DNA of 40,273 nucleotides from Lacustribacter sp964460315 (GTDB lineage: Bacteria; Pseudomonadota; Gammaproteobacteria; Burkholderiales; Burkholderiaceae_A). Positions 7,418 to 15,497 of this stretch are shown here, in pieces. Position 1 is the first letter of the stretch. The number at the start of each line of letters is the position of its first letter. The notes beneath the pieces are model-generated. The model was not told where the DNA came from. It saw only the letters and a list, made by a program, of their open reading frames with translations, and did no database searches. The DNA lies in NCBI GenBank assembly GCA_964460315.1, contig CAYWPQ010000012.1, forward strand, positions 1-40,273, written 5' to 3'. The position numbers were made by a program, and so were the translations under genes.

Positions 7418-8119
7418 TTAGAGAGATTCAACAATGATGATGTGGACACGATAGGGGCCATGCGCACCCAAGACGAGGGTCTGTTCAATGTCAGCCGTTC
7501 GCGAAGGGCCAGAAATAAAATTCAAGGCCCGCGGGAGCTCACCGCGTTCATGCCGCAACAGAGCGAATGCATCTTCCATGAAGCCAACAACGCGCGACTT
7601 TGCCACGATGGCGATATGGGTTTCCGGAAGCAATGCCATGGAGGCCGGTGTGCCCGCACCCGACAGCATGGCGAGTGTTCCGGTTTCTGCAATGGCCGCA
7701 AAGCAGCCCGTGATTCCCACGAGGTCCGGAGCGGGATCATCCCGGACGGGGGCGCGTGCCTCGACCTGAATGCCGGCTGATGCCCAGCCAAGTTCAGCGA
7801 GTGCAGGCCAGACCACGGCTCGACTCACAAGACCCCGATCCCGAAGATAGGCTGCCGCGGCTTCTGGGACTTCACCGATCGACCCGACTTGAACCACCGA
7901 AGCCTGGAGCCGCTCGGACTGCGCCACAAAACGGGCCACAACATCCGGCCCAATGTCCGGCTGAGGGCCCACAGGCTTTTGCGCGAGATAGTTGGCATTC
8001 AGCTGTTCTTCACGCTCTTTGGCATGTTCGGGCCGGCCATGAGCGGTTCGAATCCGAGAGAGAATCCGGGCACGTGTCTCCTGGGTATCCAGGACATCAA
8101 AAGGCGATTTGCTCGACAT
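7418..8119 (-). CDS. LutC/YkgG-type LUD domain protein
   Basis: 233 residues. The C-terminal half carries LUD-domain features: GITGCFAAIAETGTL, SMALLPETHIAIV and the closing GPSRTADIEQTLVLGAHGP stretch. LutC is the small subunit of the LutABC lactate oxidation complex, in which LutA and LutB carry the Fe-S clusters. Here lutA and lutB are absent and the partner is a D-2-hydroxyacid dehydrogenase gene immediately downstream. A role in 2-hydroxyacid metabolism fits but is inferred from context. Start ATG 8119 is 143 bases from divergent fdxA. Confidence 0.88.
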   Translation of the reverse strand: MSSKSPFDVLDTQETRARILSRIRTAHGRPEHAKEREEQLNANYLAQKPVGPQPDIGPDVVARFVAQSERLQASVVQVGSIGEVPEAAAAYLRDRGLVSRAVVWPALAELGWASAGIQVEARAPVRDDPAPDLVGITGCFAAIAETGTLAMLSGAGTPASMALLPETHIAIVAKSRVVGFMEDAFALLRHERGELPRALNFISGPSRTADIEQTLVLGAHGPYRVHIIIVESL

Positions 8120-8172
8120 GGAATTGGGTTCCTATTGACAAGAAGCGAGGGCTTGCCCGAGGTGAACTTCGC

Positions 8173-8219
8173 TAGAATAAGAAGTGTAGCGCCCCAAGCC
8201 CCTCGAAGGTCGTGGGCGC
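8173..8219 (+). promoter_or_regulatory. Candidate promoter -10 and leader hairpin for fdxA
   Basis: TAGAAT at 8173-8178, in the context GCTAGAATAAG, matches the -10 consensus in five of six positions. I see no convincing -35 at 16-18 bases; a perfect TTGACA at 8136-8141 is too far away (31 bases). Downstream, GCGCCC at 8189-8194 can pair with GGGCGC at 8214-8219 in a leader of about 78 bases before the fdxA ATG. Confidence 0.35.
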
Positions 8220-8262
8220 CCTGAGAAAAAACCCGAAGACCACCTGCCCAAAGTAGACGACC

Positions 8263-8586
8263 ATGACCCACGTTGTGACCGAATCCTGTATCAAGTGCCG
8301 TTTCACTGACTGCGTGGACGTCTGTCCCGTCGACTGCTTTCGAAAAGGCCCGAATTTTTTGGTGATTGACCCCGACGAGTGCATCGACTGTGCCGTCTGC
8401 ATACCCGAATGCCCGGTGAGCGCCATCTATGCCGAAGAAGATGTCCCTGATGACCAAAAAGATTTCATCGCTATCAATGCGGATCTCTCAAAAAATTGGC
8501 CCACCATCACCCGCATGGAGCCACACTTCCCCGACGCCGACGACTGGGTGGATGTCAAAGACAAACGCGGAATGCTTGAGCGGTGA
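8263..8586 (+). CDS. fdxA: Ferredoxin FdxA, 7Fe-8S type
   Basis: 107 residues. Cysteines at 9, 12, 17, 21, 25, 40, 43, 46 and 50 follow the Azotobacter ferredoxin I pattern. C9, C17 and C50 suit a 3Fe-4S cluster, and C21, C40, C43 and C46 a 4Fe-4S cluster. The C-terminal extension (ITRMEPHFPDADDW) is typical of the FdxA family. It is a soluble low-potential electron carrier. Its TGA overlaps the GTG start of the reductase gene (GTGA), which points to translational coupling and a direct partner role. Confidence 0.96.
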   Translation: MTHVVTESCIKCRFTDCVDVCPVDCFRKGPNFLVIDPDECIDCAVCIPECPVSAIYAEEDVPDDQKDFIAINADLSKNWPTITRMEPHFPDADDWVDVKDKRGMLER

Positions 8587-9362
8587 CCTCTCAGGCATCC
8601 AGCAACAGCACCCAAGAGACCCTCACCTGGATACACCCCTGGACGGACCATCTCTTCTCGTTTCGCATGACCCGCCCGCAGGGCTTTCGATTTACGGCAG
8701 GTCAGTTCGCCCGCTTGGGTGTGGATAAACCCGACGGATCCATTGCTTGGCGGGCCTATTCCATGGTCTCCGGCCCCTACGACGAGCAACTTGAGTTTTA
8801 TTCCATCGTTGTGCCTAACGGCGAATTCACCAGCGAACTCTCCCGACTCCGAGTGGGCGACAAGCTCTGGATCGACAAACAAAGCTATGGCTTTCTCACC
8901 CTGAGTCGGTTTACCCAAGGATGCGATCTCTGGCTTCTGTCCACCGGCACCGGCATTGCACCTTTTCTTTCCATCCTGGCCGAGCCAGCAACCTGGGAGC
9001 ATTACGAACGCATCATCCTCGTGCACAGCGTTCGTCTTGGAAAAGAACTTGCCTACCAAGACCACTTGAGGAACCTCCAAAGCCATGAGGTCTTCGGTGA
9101 GTTTGCTCACAAGCTCACCGTTCTGCCGGTGGTGACGCGCGAAGCCCACCCCGACGCACTCCATCAACGACTGACAGCTCTTATCGAGAACGGTCAGCTT
9201 GAGTCCGCAGCAGGATGCGCCCTTGACTTGGACAAATCCCGAATCATGCTCTGCGGCAACCCCGAAATGGTCGAAGAGACCCGACGCGTTCTGAAGCGTC
9301 GGGGCTTTCACACCAGTCGTCAATCCGCTCCAGGACAGATCGCCGTCGAAAACTACTGGTAA
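8583..9362 (+). CDS. fpr: Ferredoxin-NADP(+) reductase
   Basis: 259 residues from GTG 8583, which overlaps the fdxA stop. The FAD-binding motif RAYSMVSG and FYSIVVPNGEFTS in the N-terminal barrel, and STGTGIAPFLSIL in the NADP domain, are diagnostic of bacterial Fpr. MLCGNPEMVEET near the end is the second NADP-domain motif. The enzyme moves electrons between NADPH and ferredoxin or flavodoxin, often for Fe-S repair or oxidative-stress defence. Coupling to fdxA names the likely redox partner. The gap to phaZ is 26 bases. Confidence 0.95.
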   Translation: MTSQASSNSTQETLTWIHPWTDHLFSFRMTRPQGFRFTAGQFARLGVDKPDGSIAWRAYSMVSGPYDEQLEFYSIVVPNGEFTSELSRLRVGDKLWIDKQSYGFLTLSRFTQGCDLWLLSTGTGIAPFLSILAEPATWEHYERIILVHSVRLGKELAYQDHLRNLQSHEVFGEFAHKLTVLPVVTREAHPDALHQRLTALIENGQLESAAGCALDLDKSRIMLCGNPEMVEETRRVLKRRGFHTSRQSAPGQIAVENYW

Positions 9363-9388
9363 GATTCATCGCCTAGGGGGGACACCAC

Positions 9389-10618
9389 GTGCTCTATCAG
9401 CTCCATGAGTTCCAGCGATCGATCATGCAACCGATCAGTCGGCTTGCCGGGGCCTCGGCTCAGTTTTACACCAGCCCATACAGTCCGTTGGCTTACACGC
9501 CGTTCTCCAAACGAATGGCGGCCACCTTCGACCTGATTCATCGCATCGGCAAGGACTACGTCAAGCCTGAATTCGGCCTTGACCAAACCACGATCGATGG
9601 CGAGGCCGTTCAGGTGCTTGAACGGGTCATTGTTGATAAGCCCTTTTGCAAGCTGCTCCATTTTGAACGTCAGTTTCCTGAGGGCTCGCCGCGTCGAAAC
9701 GACCCCAAACTCATGCTGGTGGCGCCGTTATCAGGTCACCACGCGACGCTGCTGCGTGACACGGTGCGCACCATGCTTCCCGACCACGAGGTCTACATCA
9801 CGGACTGGGTAGATGCGCGAACGGTGCCGCTCAGCCTGGGTACCTTTGGCCTCGACGACTACGTCGACTACATCAAAGAATTCATCACCGTGCTGAGCCC
9901 AGACCTCAACATTATGTCGGTCTGTCAGCCCACGGTTCCCGTGTTGGCCGCCGTCTCACTGATGGCCACTGAAAACAACCCCGCGGTGCCCCGAACCATC
10001 ATCATGATGGGCGGCCCGATCGACACACGGAGAAGCCCAACCTCGGTGAACGACCTGGCCACCGAAAAACCACTGAGCTGGTTTGAAAACCATGTGATCT
10101 ACACCGTTCCCCACAAGTACCCAGGCTATCTGCGCCGGGTCTACCCTGGCTTTCTTCAGCATGCCGGTTTTGTGGCGATGAATCCCAACCGTCACATCAA
10201 CTCGCACTACGACTACTACCTGCAGCTCATCCGCGGAGACGGAGAGAGTGCGGAGAACCATCGTGCGTTTTACGATGAATACAATGCGGTGCTCGATCTT
10301 GCGGCGGATTTTTATCTTGAGACCATCCGCACGGTCTTCCAAGAACACGCTCTGCCGAGAGGCACCTGGCAGGTCCGCGGCAAACTCGTTCGACCACAAG
10401 ACATCACCAAGACCGCACTTTTTACGGTCGAAGGGGAACTCGACGACATCTCGGGTGCCGGCCAGACCCAGGCAGCTCACGATCTCTGCACAGGAATCCC
10501 GGCCAGCCGACGACAAGATTTTGTGGTGCCGGACGCAGGTCATTACGGCATCTTTAGCGGACGACGTTGGCGTGAGCAGGTTGCCCCAAAAATTCGAGAC
10601 TTTATCCGCCGCCATTGA
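9389..10618 (+). CDS. phaZ: Intracellular polyhydroxyalkanoate depolymerase
   Basis: 409 residues from GTG 9389, which has a purine-rich AGGGGGG site 7-8 bases ahead. The N-terminus MLYQLHEFQRSIMQP and the GPID/DWVDAR regions match the intracellular PhaZ family of Cupriavidus and relatives. The nucleophile is Cys179 in SVCQP, used instead of the serine of ordinary lipases. Asp352 or Asp353 (VEGELDDISG) and His385 (DAGHYG) complete the triad. It degrades stored PHB granules inside the cell and has no signal peptide. A PHA synthase is not in this window. Its 3' end overlaps the next gene by about 47 bases. Confidence 0.95.
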   Translation: MLYQLHEFQRSIMQPISRLAGASAQFYTSPYSPLAYTPFSKRMAATFDLIHRIGKDYVKPEFGLDQTTIDGEAVQVLERVIVDKPFCKLLHFERQFPEGSPRRNDPKLMLVAPLSGHHATLLRDTVRTMLPDHEVYITDWVDARTVPLSLGTFGLDDYVDYIKEFITVLSPDLNIMSVCQPTVPVLAAVSLMATENNPAVPRTIIMMGGPIDTRRSPTSVNDLATEKPLSWFENHVIYTVPHKYPGYLRRVYPGFLQHAGFVAMNPNRHINSHYDYYLQLIRGDGESAENHRAFYDEYNAVLDLAADFYLETIRTVFQEHALPRGTWQVRGKLVRPQDITKTALFTVEGELDDISGAGQTQAAHDLCTGIPASRRQDFVVPDAGHYGIFSGRRWREQVAPKIRDFIRRH

Positions 10619-11192
10619 TGCGGTGTTGCCTCAAACGCAATGCACGCGTTGTGGCTACCCTGCATGCAAGCCCTACGCTGAGGCGATCGCGCAGGGCCAG
10701 GCCGAGATCAACCAGTGTCCGCCAGGTGGCGACGAAGGCATCCAGCGCCTGGCCAGCATCACCGGCCGCCCCATCATTCCGCTCAATCCCAAACATGGCA
10801 AGGAATCTCCACTGCAGCTTGCGGTGATTCTTGAGGACCTCTGCATCGGCTGCACCCTGTGCATCAAAGCCTGCCCAGTCGACGCCATTGTTGGGGGATT
10901 CAAACAGATGCACACCGTCATCGCCGAGGACTGCACCGGCTGTGAACTCTGCATGACGCCATGTCCGGTGGATTGCATCGAGATGCGGCCTACAACACCA
11001 CCTCGCGCCTGGTCGCAAGAGGATGCCGACCGGTCTCGCCGACGTTACGAAGCGCGCAAGACTCGACTTCATCGGGCCATGCCAGTTTCCGAATTACCTC
11101 AAGACGTTCGTCTGCAGTCGGTTTTAGAAAAGGCCAAGGCGCGCGCGGCCATGCGTGCAGGCCTCCGAACCCCAAAACCGAGCGGCTCATGA
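10572..11192 (+). CDS. rsxB: RnfB/RsxB-like soluble Fe-S protein
   Basis: About 206 residues from GTG 10572; a TTG at 10581 is the alternative start, and both lie inside the phaZ end. First comes the 4Fe-4S domain of RnfB (C24, C27, C32, C49 in QTQCTRCGYPAC and NQCP). Two ferredoxin-type 4Fe-4S motifs follow: CIGCTLCIKACPVDA and CTGCELCMTPCPVDC. Unlike true RnfB it has no N-terminal membrane helix, and no other rnf/rsx gene is nearby. This short soluble form next to nth is common in beta-proteobacteria, where its role is not established. It may supply electrons or clusters to Nth, but that is inference. The TGA overlaps the nth ATG. Confidence 0.9.
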   Translation: MSRLPQKFETLSAAIDAVLPQTQCTRCGYPACKPYAEAIAQGQAEINQCPPGGDEGIQRLASITGRPIIPLNPKHGKESPLQLAVILEDLCIGCTLCIKACPVDAIVGGFKQMHTVIAEDCTGCELCMTPCPVDCIEMRPTTPPRAWSQEDADRSRRRYEARKTRLHRAMPVSELPQDVRLQSVLEKAKARAAMRAGLRTPKPSGS

Positions 11193-11839
11193 ATTCTGAA
11201 AAACGCCGCAAAATCTTTCAGCGGCTCGCGGAGCAAAACCCTTCGCCAACGACTGAACTCGAATACAGCAGCCCGTTCGAACTCCTCACAGCGGTGCTTC
11301 TCTCCGCACAGGCCACCGACGTCTCGGTGAACGCCGCCACACGCAAGCTCTTTCCTGTCGCCAATACGCCCGCCGCCGTCGCGGCCCTGGGTGTCGAGGG
11401 ACTCGAGCCATTCATCCGCACCATTGGACTTTATCGAACCAAGGCCAAGCATTTAATTCAGACATGCCATCTGCTCATTGAACGCCACCAAGGGGAAGTG
11501 CCCGAAAGCCGAGAGGCCTTGGAGTCGCTTCCCGGTGTGGGGCGAAAAACCGCCAATGTGATTCTGAACACAGCATTCGGCTGGGACACCATCGCTGTCG
11601 ACACCCATATTTTTCGAGTTGCCAATCGAACCCGAATCGCCCAGGGCGCCAATGTGGTCGAGGTGGAGAAACGACTTGAAAAAATGGTGCCCGAGGAATT
11701 TAAACGCAATGCCCACCACTGGCTGATTCTTCACGGCCGCTACGTCTGCAAGGCGCGGCGTCCCGAATGTTGGCGATGCATCATCCACGAATGGTGCGAG
11801 CATCGGCCCAAGTCACCGCCCCCAGACCCGGACCGCTAA
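11189..11839 (+). CDS. nth: Endonuclease III
   Basis: 216 residues. The helix-hairpin-helix LPGVGRKTANV carries catalytic Lys120, and Asp138 sits in AVDTHIF. The 4Fe-4S ligands are C187, C194, C197 and C203 with exact 6-2-5 spacing. The ATG overlaps the upstream stop as ATGA. Nth is a bifunctional DNA glycosylase/AP lyase removing oxidised pyrimidines. It converges on the LysR gene with overlapping stop codons. Confidence 0.98.
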   Translation: MNSEKRRKIFQRLAEQNPSPTTELEYSSPFELLTAVLLSAQATDVSVNAATRKLFPVANTPAAVAALGVEGLEPFIRTIGLYRTKAKHLIQTCHLLIERHQGEVPESREALESLPGVGRKTANVILNTAFGWDTIAVDTHIFRVANRTRIAQGANVVEVEKRLEKMVPEEFKRNAHHWLILHGRYVCKARRPECWRCIIHEWCEHRPKSPPPDPDR

Positions 11840-12744
11840 GCCCGGCGGATGAACCGCAGCAGATCCAAAGCCGCGGGCGACATCGTCCGGTGGTCCAGAT
11901 GGCAAATTGAGAGCGCCCGTGAAGTGTCGACACCATCGATGGCGAGTGTCTTGAGATTCAGTAAACGACTAAAACGACGGGCCACAATTTCCGGCAGCAC
12001 CGTCATGCCAAGTCCCGCCGCCACAAGCTGGGAAATGGCGTCAAAGCCCTTCACCTGAACCCGAATCCTGGGATGAACGCCCGCCTGACGGGCTGCCGTC
12101 GCAAGCCATTCCTGAATGGATCCGCCCTCTTGCAGAAGAATCAGATCCTCGTTCAGCAGACGATCCAGCGACAGACTTGTCATGGATTTCCAATGGCCTT
12201 GATTGGGTACCATCGCCACGAGAGTGTCCTGGTGGTATGGCAGAACATGAAGATCATTGCGGATGCATTGGCCAGCAAAGACGCCGATCTCGGCATCACC
12301 ATCGGCGACAATCTGCTGAATCTCTCGGCTGGTTTGCTCCGAGAGGTCAATCCGAACCTTGGGATGGGTTTTGAGAAAGGCGGTGAGATCCGTGGGTAGC
12401 ACCGTGGCAATCGAACTGGCATTGGCCACGACTCGAACATGCCCACTAATTCCGGCAGCGAAATCACCCACCTCGAATTCCATCTGAGCCAGCTCCCGTT
12501 CGATCGAGCGCGCATGATGCAAGACGGTATTGCCCGCCTCGGTGAATCGCACACCGCGCGCATGACGGGTGAGCAAGGACACGCCCATTCGTGATTCAAG
12601 ATCGCGAATCCGAGTGCTGGCCGCGCCAAGAGCAAGATGAAGACTCTCCGCGGCCTTGGTGATGGACCCCGTCTGCGCCACCGCCAGCAAGAGCTTCAGG
12701 GTCATGAAATCAACGCGTTGCGGATTGGTGACGGAGGTCGACAT
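11836..12744 (-). CDS. LysR-family transcriptional regulator
   Basis: 302 residues. The N-terminal winged helix-turn-helix spans about residues 12-70 (LLLAVAQTGSITKAAESLHLA, with SRMGVSLLTRH after it). The rest is the periplasmic-binding-like effector domain. The form with GISGHVRVVANASSI and VPNQGHWK resembles the LysR group often seen beside organic-acid metabolism genes. It does not face a divergent gene directly: DUF1841 lies upstream on the same strand. Its target is unknown; the prp cluster 650 bases away is a possibility by proximity only. Confidence 0.94.
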   Translation of the reverse strand: MSTSVTNPQRVDFMTLKLLLAVAQTGSITKAAESLHLALGAASTRIRDLESRMGVSLLTRHARGVRFTEAGNTVLHHARSIERELAQMEFEVGDFAAGISGHVRVVANASSIATVLPTDLTAFLKTHPKVRIDLSEQTSREIQQIVADGDAEIGVFAGQCIRNDLHVLPYHQDTLVAMVPNQGHWKSMTSLSLDRLLNEDLILLQEGGSIQEWLATAARQAGVHPRIRVQVKGFDAISQLVAAGLGMTVLPEIVARRFSRLLNLKTLAIDGVDTSRALSICHLDHRTMSPAALDLLRFIRRA

Positions 12745-12762
12745 GTTGAGCCCGTGAAAGAA

Positions 12763-13194
12763 CTAGCCCGTGGCGCGAATTCGAACGGCTTCAAGGTACG
12801 CCCGCGCGTCAATGGGCGTCTGGTCTCGCTGGGATCGCCACAACGCCTCACCAAGGCATTCCATCACCTCATGCATCGCCTCGTGCCGGTCGTCGAGCCG
12901 CTGTGCAAGACGTTGAAAAGCGTCTCGAATGCCCGGTGGCTGATCAATCGAGACCTGCTCCTCAATGGAAAGATGCATGGAGAGGTGCAGGAAGGGGTTG
13001 GTCTGGCCTGATTCCGGACTGTAGGTCTTGGCCACGGCCTCGTCGGCATTGGCAAGATCCTGGTGGTATTCCGGGTGCTCCCGGATCCAATCCACGGCGA
13101 TCACCTCGATGGGCGCAAGGGGCATCTGAAGACTGGCTTTGGACCAGGCCTCGCAGAAAAAACGTCGTACGTCGTCCTTGCTTGGGTTGAACAC
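12763..13194 (-). CDS. DUF1841 family protein
   Basis: 143 residues from GTG 13194. The start MFNPSKDDVRRFF and the core IREHPEYHQDL, then NPFLHLSMHLSIEEQ, are characteristic of the DUF1841 family, found in beta- and gamma-proteobacteria, often near nth. Function is not known. The sequence is acidic and rich in His and Gln, with no membrane segment or signal peptide. It is 18 bases upstream of the LysR gene and divergent from prpB. Confidence 0.92.
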   Translation of the reverse strand: MFNPSKDDVRRFFCEAWSKASLQMPLAPIEVIAVDWIREHPEYHQDLANADEAVAKTYSPESGQTNPFLHLSMHLSIEEQVSIDQPPGIRDAFQRLAQRLDDRHEAMHEVMECLGEALWRSQRDQTPIDARAYLEAVRIRATG

Positions 13195-13261
13195 ACGAGC
13201 CTGCCGATCAAGTGCAAATCGAGGTTAAAGGGGATGTCTCCTTGACTGTACTCAGTTTTTC

Positions 13262-13286
13262 AAGCCTTCGCAATAGACGAAGGCTT
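13262..13286. promoter_or_regulatory. Palindrome in the control region before the prp operon
   Basis: Perfect 9-base arms AAGCCTTCG and CGAAGGCTT with a 7-base spacer, about 110 bases upstream of the prpB ATG. A TTGACT element lies at 13242-13247. No T-run follows on either strand, so it is not a standard terminator. It could be an operator for the propionate regulator or a leader hairpin. A smaller repeat, CTAAG-ATCA-CTTAG, lies at 13359-13372. The whole 13195-13396 stretch holds no gene that I can see. Confidence 0.45.
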
Positions 13287-13396
13287 AGCGCCGAATCACG
13301 CATTCTCACGAACTCCAAAGGGGCGTATTGTTTCGCTCAGAAGTACAAAAAAGAACGACTAAGATCACTTAGCGGCACGAATCAGGGAGATTCACC

Positions 13397-14284
13397 ATGT
13401 CAGGCTCGTCATCAGCAGGCCGTCGCTTTCGCGAGGCCCTTGTCCAAGAAAAACCACTTCAAGTCATCGGCGCCATCAATGCCAACCACGCGTTGCTCGC
13501 CAAGCGGGCAGGCTTTCGGGCCATCTACCTGTCGGGCGGAGGCGTCGCCGCAGGCTCACTGGGTCTTCCCGATCTCGGCATTTCAGGGCTCGACGATGTG
13601 CTCACCGACGTTCGTCGAATCACCGACGTCTGCGACACTCCCTTGCTGGTTGACGTGGACACAGGCTTTGGCGCCTCGGCATTCAATATCGCTCGCACCA
13701 CACGTTCGCTAATTAAGTTTGGCGCGGGCGGCCTGCACATTGAAGACCAGGTGGGCGCCAAGCGTTGCGGTCACCGGCCCGGAAAAGCCATCGTGACCCA
13801 GCAAGAGATGGCCGACCGAGTCAAGGCGGCTGTCGACGCCCGCACGGACCACGACTTCCTCATCATGGCCCGCACCGACGCGCTTGCCGTGGAAGGCCTT
13901 CAGGCTGCGATTGACCGTGCCTGCGCCTGCGTCGAAGCGGGCGCAGATGCCATCTTTCCCGAGGCGATGACCGAGCTGTCCATGTACAAGGAATTCGCCA
14001 AAGCCGTGGGTGTTCCAGTGCTTGCCAACATCACGGAATTTGGCGACACACCGCTCTACACCGTGGACGAACTGGCAAGCGCCGATGTCTCCATGGTGCT
14101 TTATCCGCTCTCCGCGTTCCGCGCCATGAACAAAGCCGCGCAGGCCGTCTATGAGGCTGTGCGTCGCGACAAGACCCAGAAAAATGTGGTGCACACCATG
14201 CAAACCCGCCAGGAACTCTATGACGCGATTGGCTACTGGGATTACGAAAACAAACTTGACGCCCTCTTTTCCAACAATAAGTAA
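13397..14284 (+). CDS. prpB: 2-methylisocitrate lyase
   Basis: 295 residues, start ATG 13397 behind GGGAGA. The active-site loop KRCGH is at 122-126 with Cys124, and the metal-binding DVDTGFG is at 86-92. It belongs to the isocitrate lyase/PEP mutase superfamily, and KRCGHRPGK separates it from oxaloacetate decarboxylases. It splits 2-methylisocitrate into pyruvate and succinate, the last step of the methylcitrate cycle. It is the first gene of the prp operon; prpC follows after 6 bases. Confidence 0.97.
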   Translation: MSGSSSAGRRFREALVQEKPLQVIGAINANHALLAKRAGFRAIYLSGGGVAAGSLGLPDLGISGLDDVLTDVRRITDVCDTPLLVDVDTGFGASAFNIARTTRSLIKFGAGGLHIEDQVGAKRCGHRPGKAIVTQQEMADRVKAAVDARTDHDFLIMARTDALAVEGLQAAIDRACACVEAGADAIFPEAMTELSMYKEFAKAVGVPVLANITEFGDTPLYTVDELASADVSMVLYPLSAFRAMNKAAQAVYEAVRRDKTQKNVVHTMQTRQELYDAIGYWDYENKLDALFSNNK

Positions 14285-14290
14285 AGCCCC

Positions 14291-15445
14291 ATGACTTCTG
14301 AAGCAGCCATCACCCCCAAACCCAAAAAATCAGTCGCCCTGTCCGGTGTGACAGCAGGCAACACCGCCCTTTGCACGGTCGGTCGAACCGGCAATGACCT
14401 GGCCTATCGTGGCTACGACATTCTTGATCTCGCCGATGTCTGTGAGTTTGAAGAGATCGCCTTCTTGCTCATTCACGGCAAGCTGCCCAATGCGGCAGAG
14501 CTGAAGGGCTACAAGTCCAAACTTCGTGCGCTGCGCGGTATTCCAGCAAGCGTGATGACCGTGCTGGAGTCATTGCCTGCGTCGTCTCACCCCATGGATG
14601 TCATGCGCACGGCCGTCTCTGCATTGGGCTGCTGCCTTCCTGAAAAGGATGACCACAACGCGCCCGGCGCGCGGGACATCGCCGACCGACTGATGGCCTC
14701 GCTTGGTTCCATGCTTTTGTATTGGTATCACTACAGCCACAACGGCACCATCATTGATGTCGAAAGCGATGAGGATTCCATTGGGGGGCACTTTCTGCAT
14801 CTTCTGCACGGCCGCACGCCCCCCAAAGAATGGGTTCGAGCGATGCACACCTCGCTCAACCTTTACGCCGAACATGAGTTCAATGCCTCCACGTTCACCG
14901 CGCGGGTCATTGCCGGCACAGGATCAGATTTCCACTCCTGCATTGCGGGCGCCATTGGCGCACTGCGCGGCCCCAAACACGGCGGTGCCAATGAGGTGGC
15001 CTTCGAAGTTCAGAAACGTTATGACAACCCCGACGAGGCCGAAGCCGACATCCGACGCCGGGTCGAGGCCAAGGAGGTGGTCATTGGATTTGGCCATCCC
15101 GTCTACACCATCTCCGACCCACGCAACAAGGTGATCAAAGAGGTGGCGCGCCGGCTGTCGGTCATGGCCAACGACACCAAAATGTTTGATATCGCCGAAC
15201 GTCTTGAAGCGGTCATGGCGGACGCCAAGAAAATGTTCCCCAATCTTGATTGGTTCAGTGCCGTGAGCTACCACATGATGGGTGTTCCAACTGCCATGTT
15301 CACTCCGCTCTTTGTGATTTCACGAACCTCGGGCTGGGGCGCTCATGTGATTGAGCAGCGTGCAGACGGAAAGATTATTCGCCCAAGCGCCAACTACATC
15401 GGCCCGGACGACCAGACCTTCGTGCCCATCGATCAACGCAAGTAA
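14291..15445 (+). CDS. prpC: 2-methylcitrate synthase
   Basis: 384 residues of the short (type I-like) citrate synthase fold. Catalytic His230 (GPKHGGANE), His269 (GFGHPVY) and Asp320 (NLDWFS) are in place with the usual spacing. The N-terminus KKSVALSGVTAGNTALCTVG is typical of PrpC. It condenses propionyl-CoA and oxaloacetate. Its location between prpB and acnD settles methylcitrate rather than citrate synthase. Confidence 0.97.
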   Translation: MTSEAAITPKPKKSVALSGVTAGNTALCTVGRTGNDLAYRGYDILDLADVCEFEEIAFLLIHGKLPNAAELKGYKSKLRALRGIPASVMTVLESLPASSHPMDVMRTAVSALGCCLPEKDDHNAPGARDIADRLMASLGSMLLYWYHYSHNGTIIDVESDEDSIGGHFLHLLHGRTPPKEWVRAMHTSLNLYAEHEFNASTFTARVIAGTGSDFHSCIAGAIGALRGPKHGGANEVAFEVQKRYDNPDEAEADIRRRVEAKEVVIGFGHPVYTISDPRNKVIKEVARRLSVMANDTKMFDIAERLEAVMADAKKMFPNLDWFSAVSYHMMGVPTAMFTPLFVISRTSGWGAHVIEQRADGKIIRPSANYIGPDDQTFVPIDQRK

Positions 15446-15497
15446 CCATGAGACGGGGGCCGTCTCGCCGACGGGCCTCCTGAACCCGAGACTCCCC

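Noticed and set aside
8042..8056. GGTTCGAATCC string like a tRNA T-arm
   Set aside because: It lies inside the lutC-like coding frame, and no acceptor, D or anticodon arms can be folded around it.
8136..8178. TTGACA at 8136 as the -35 of the fdxA promoter
   Set aside because: The distance to TAGAAT is 31 bases, far from the 16-18 needed.
8427..9323. Long open frame (298 codons) on the minus strand opposite fpr
   Set aside because: It is antisense to two clear genes, has no recognisable domain, and is explained by GC-rich codon bias of the sense strand.
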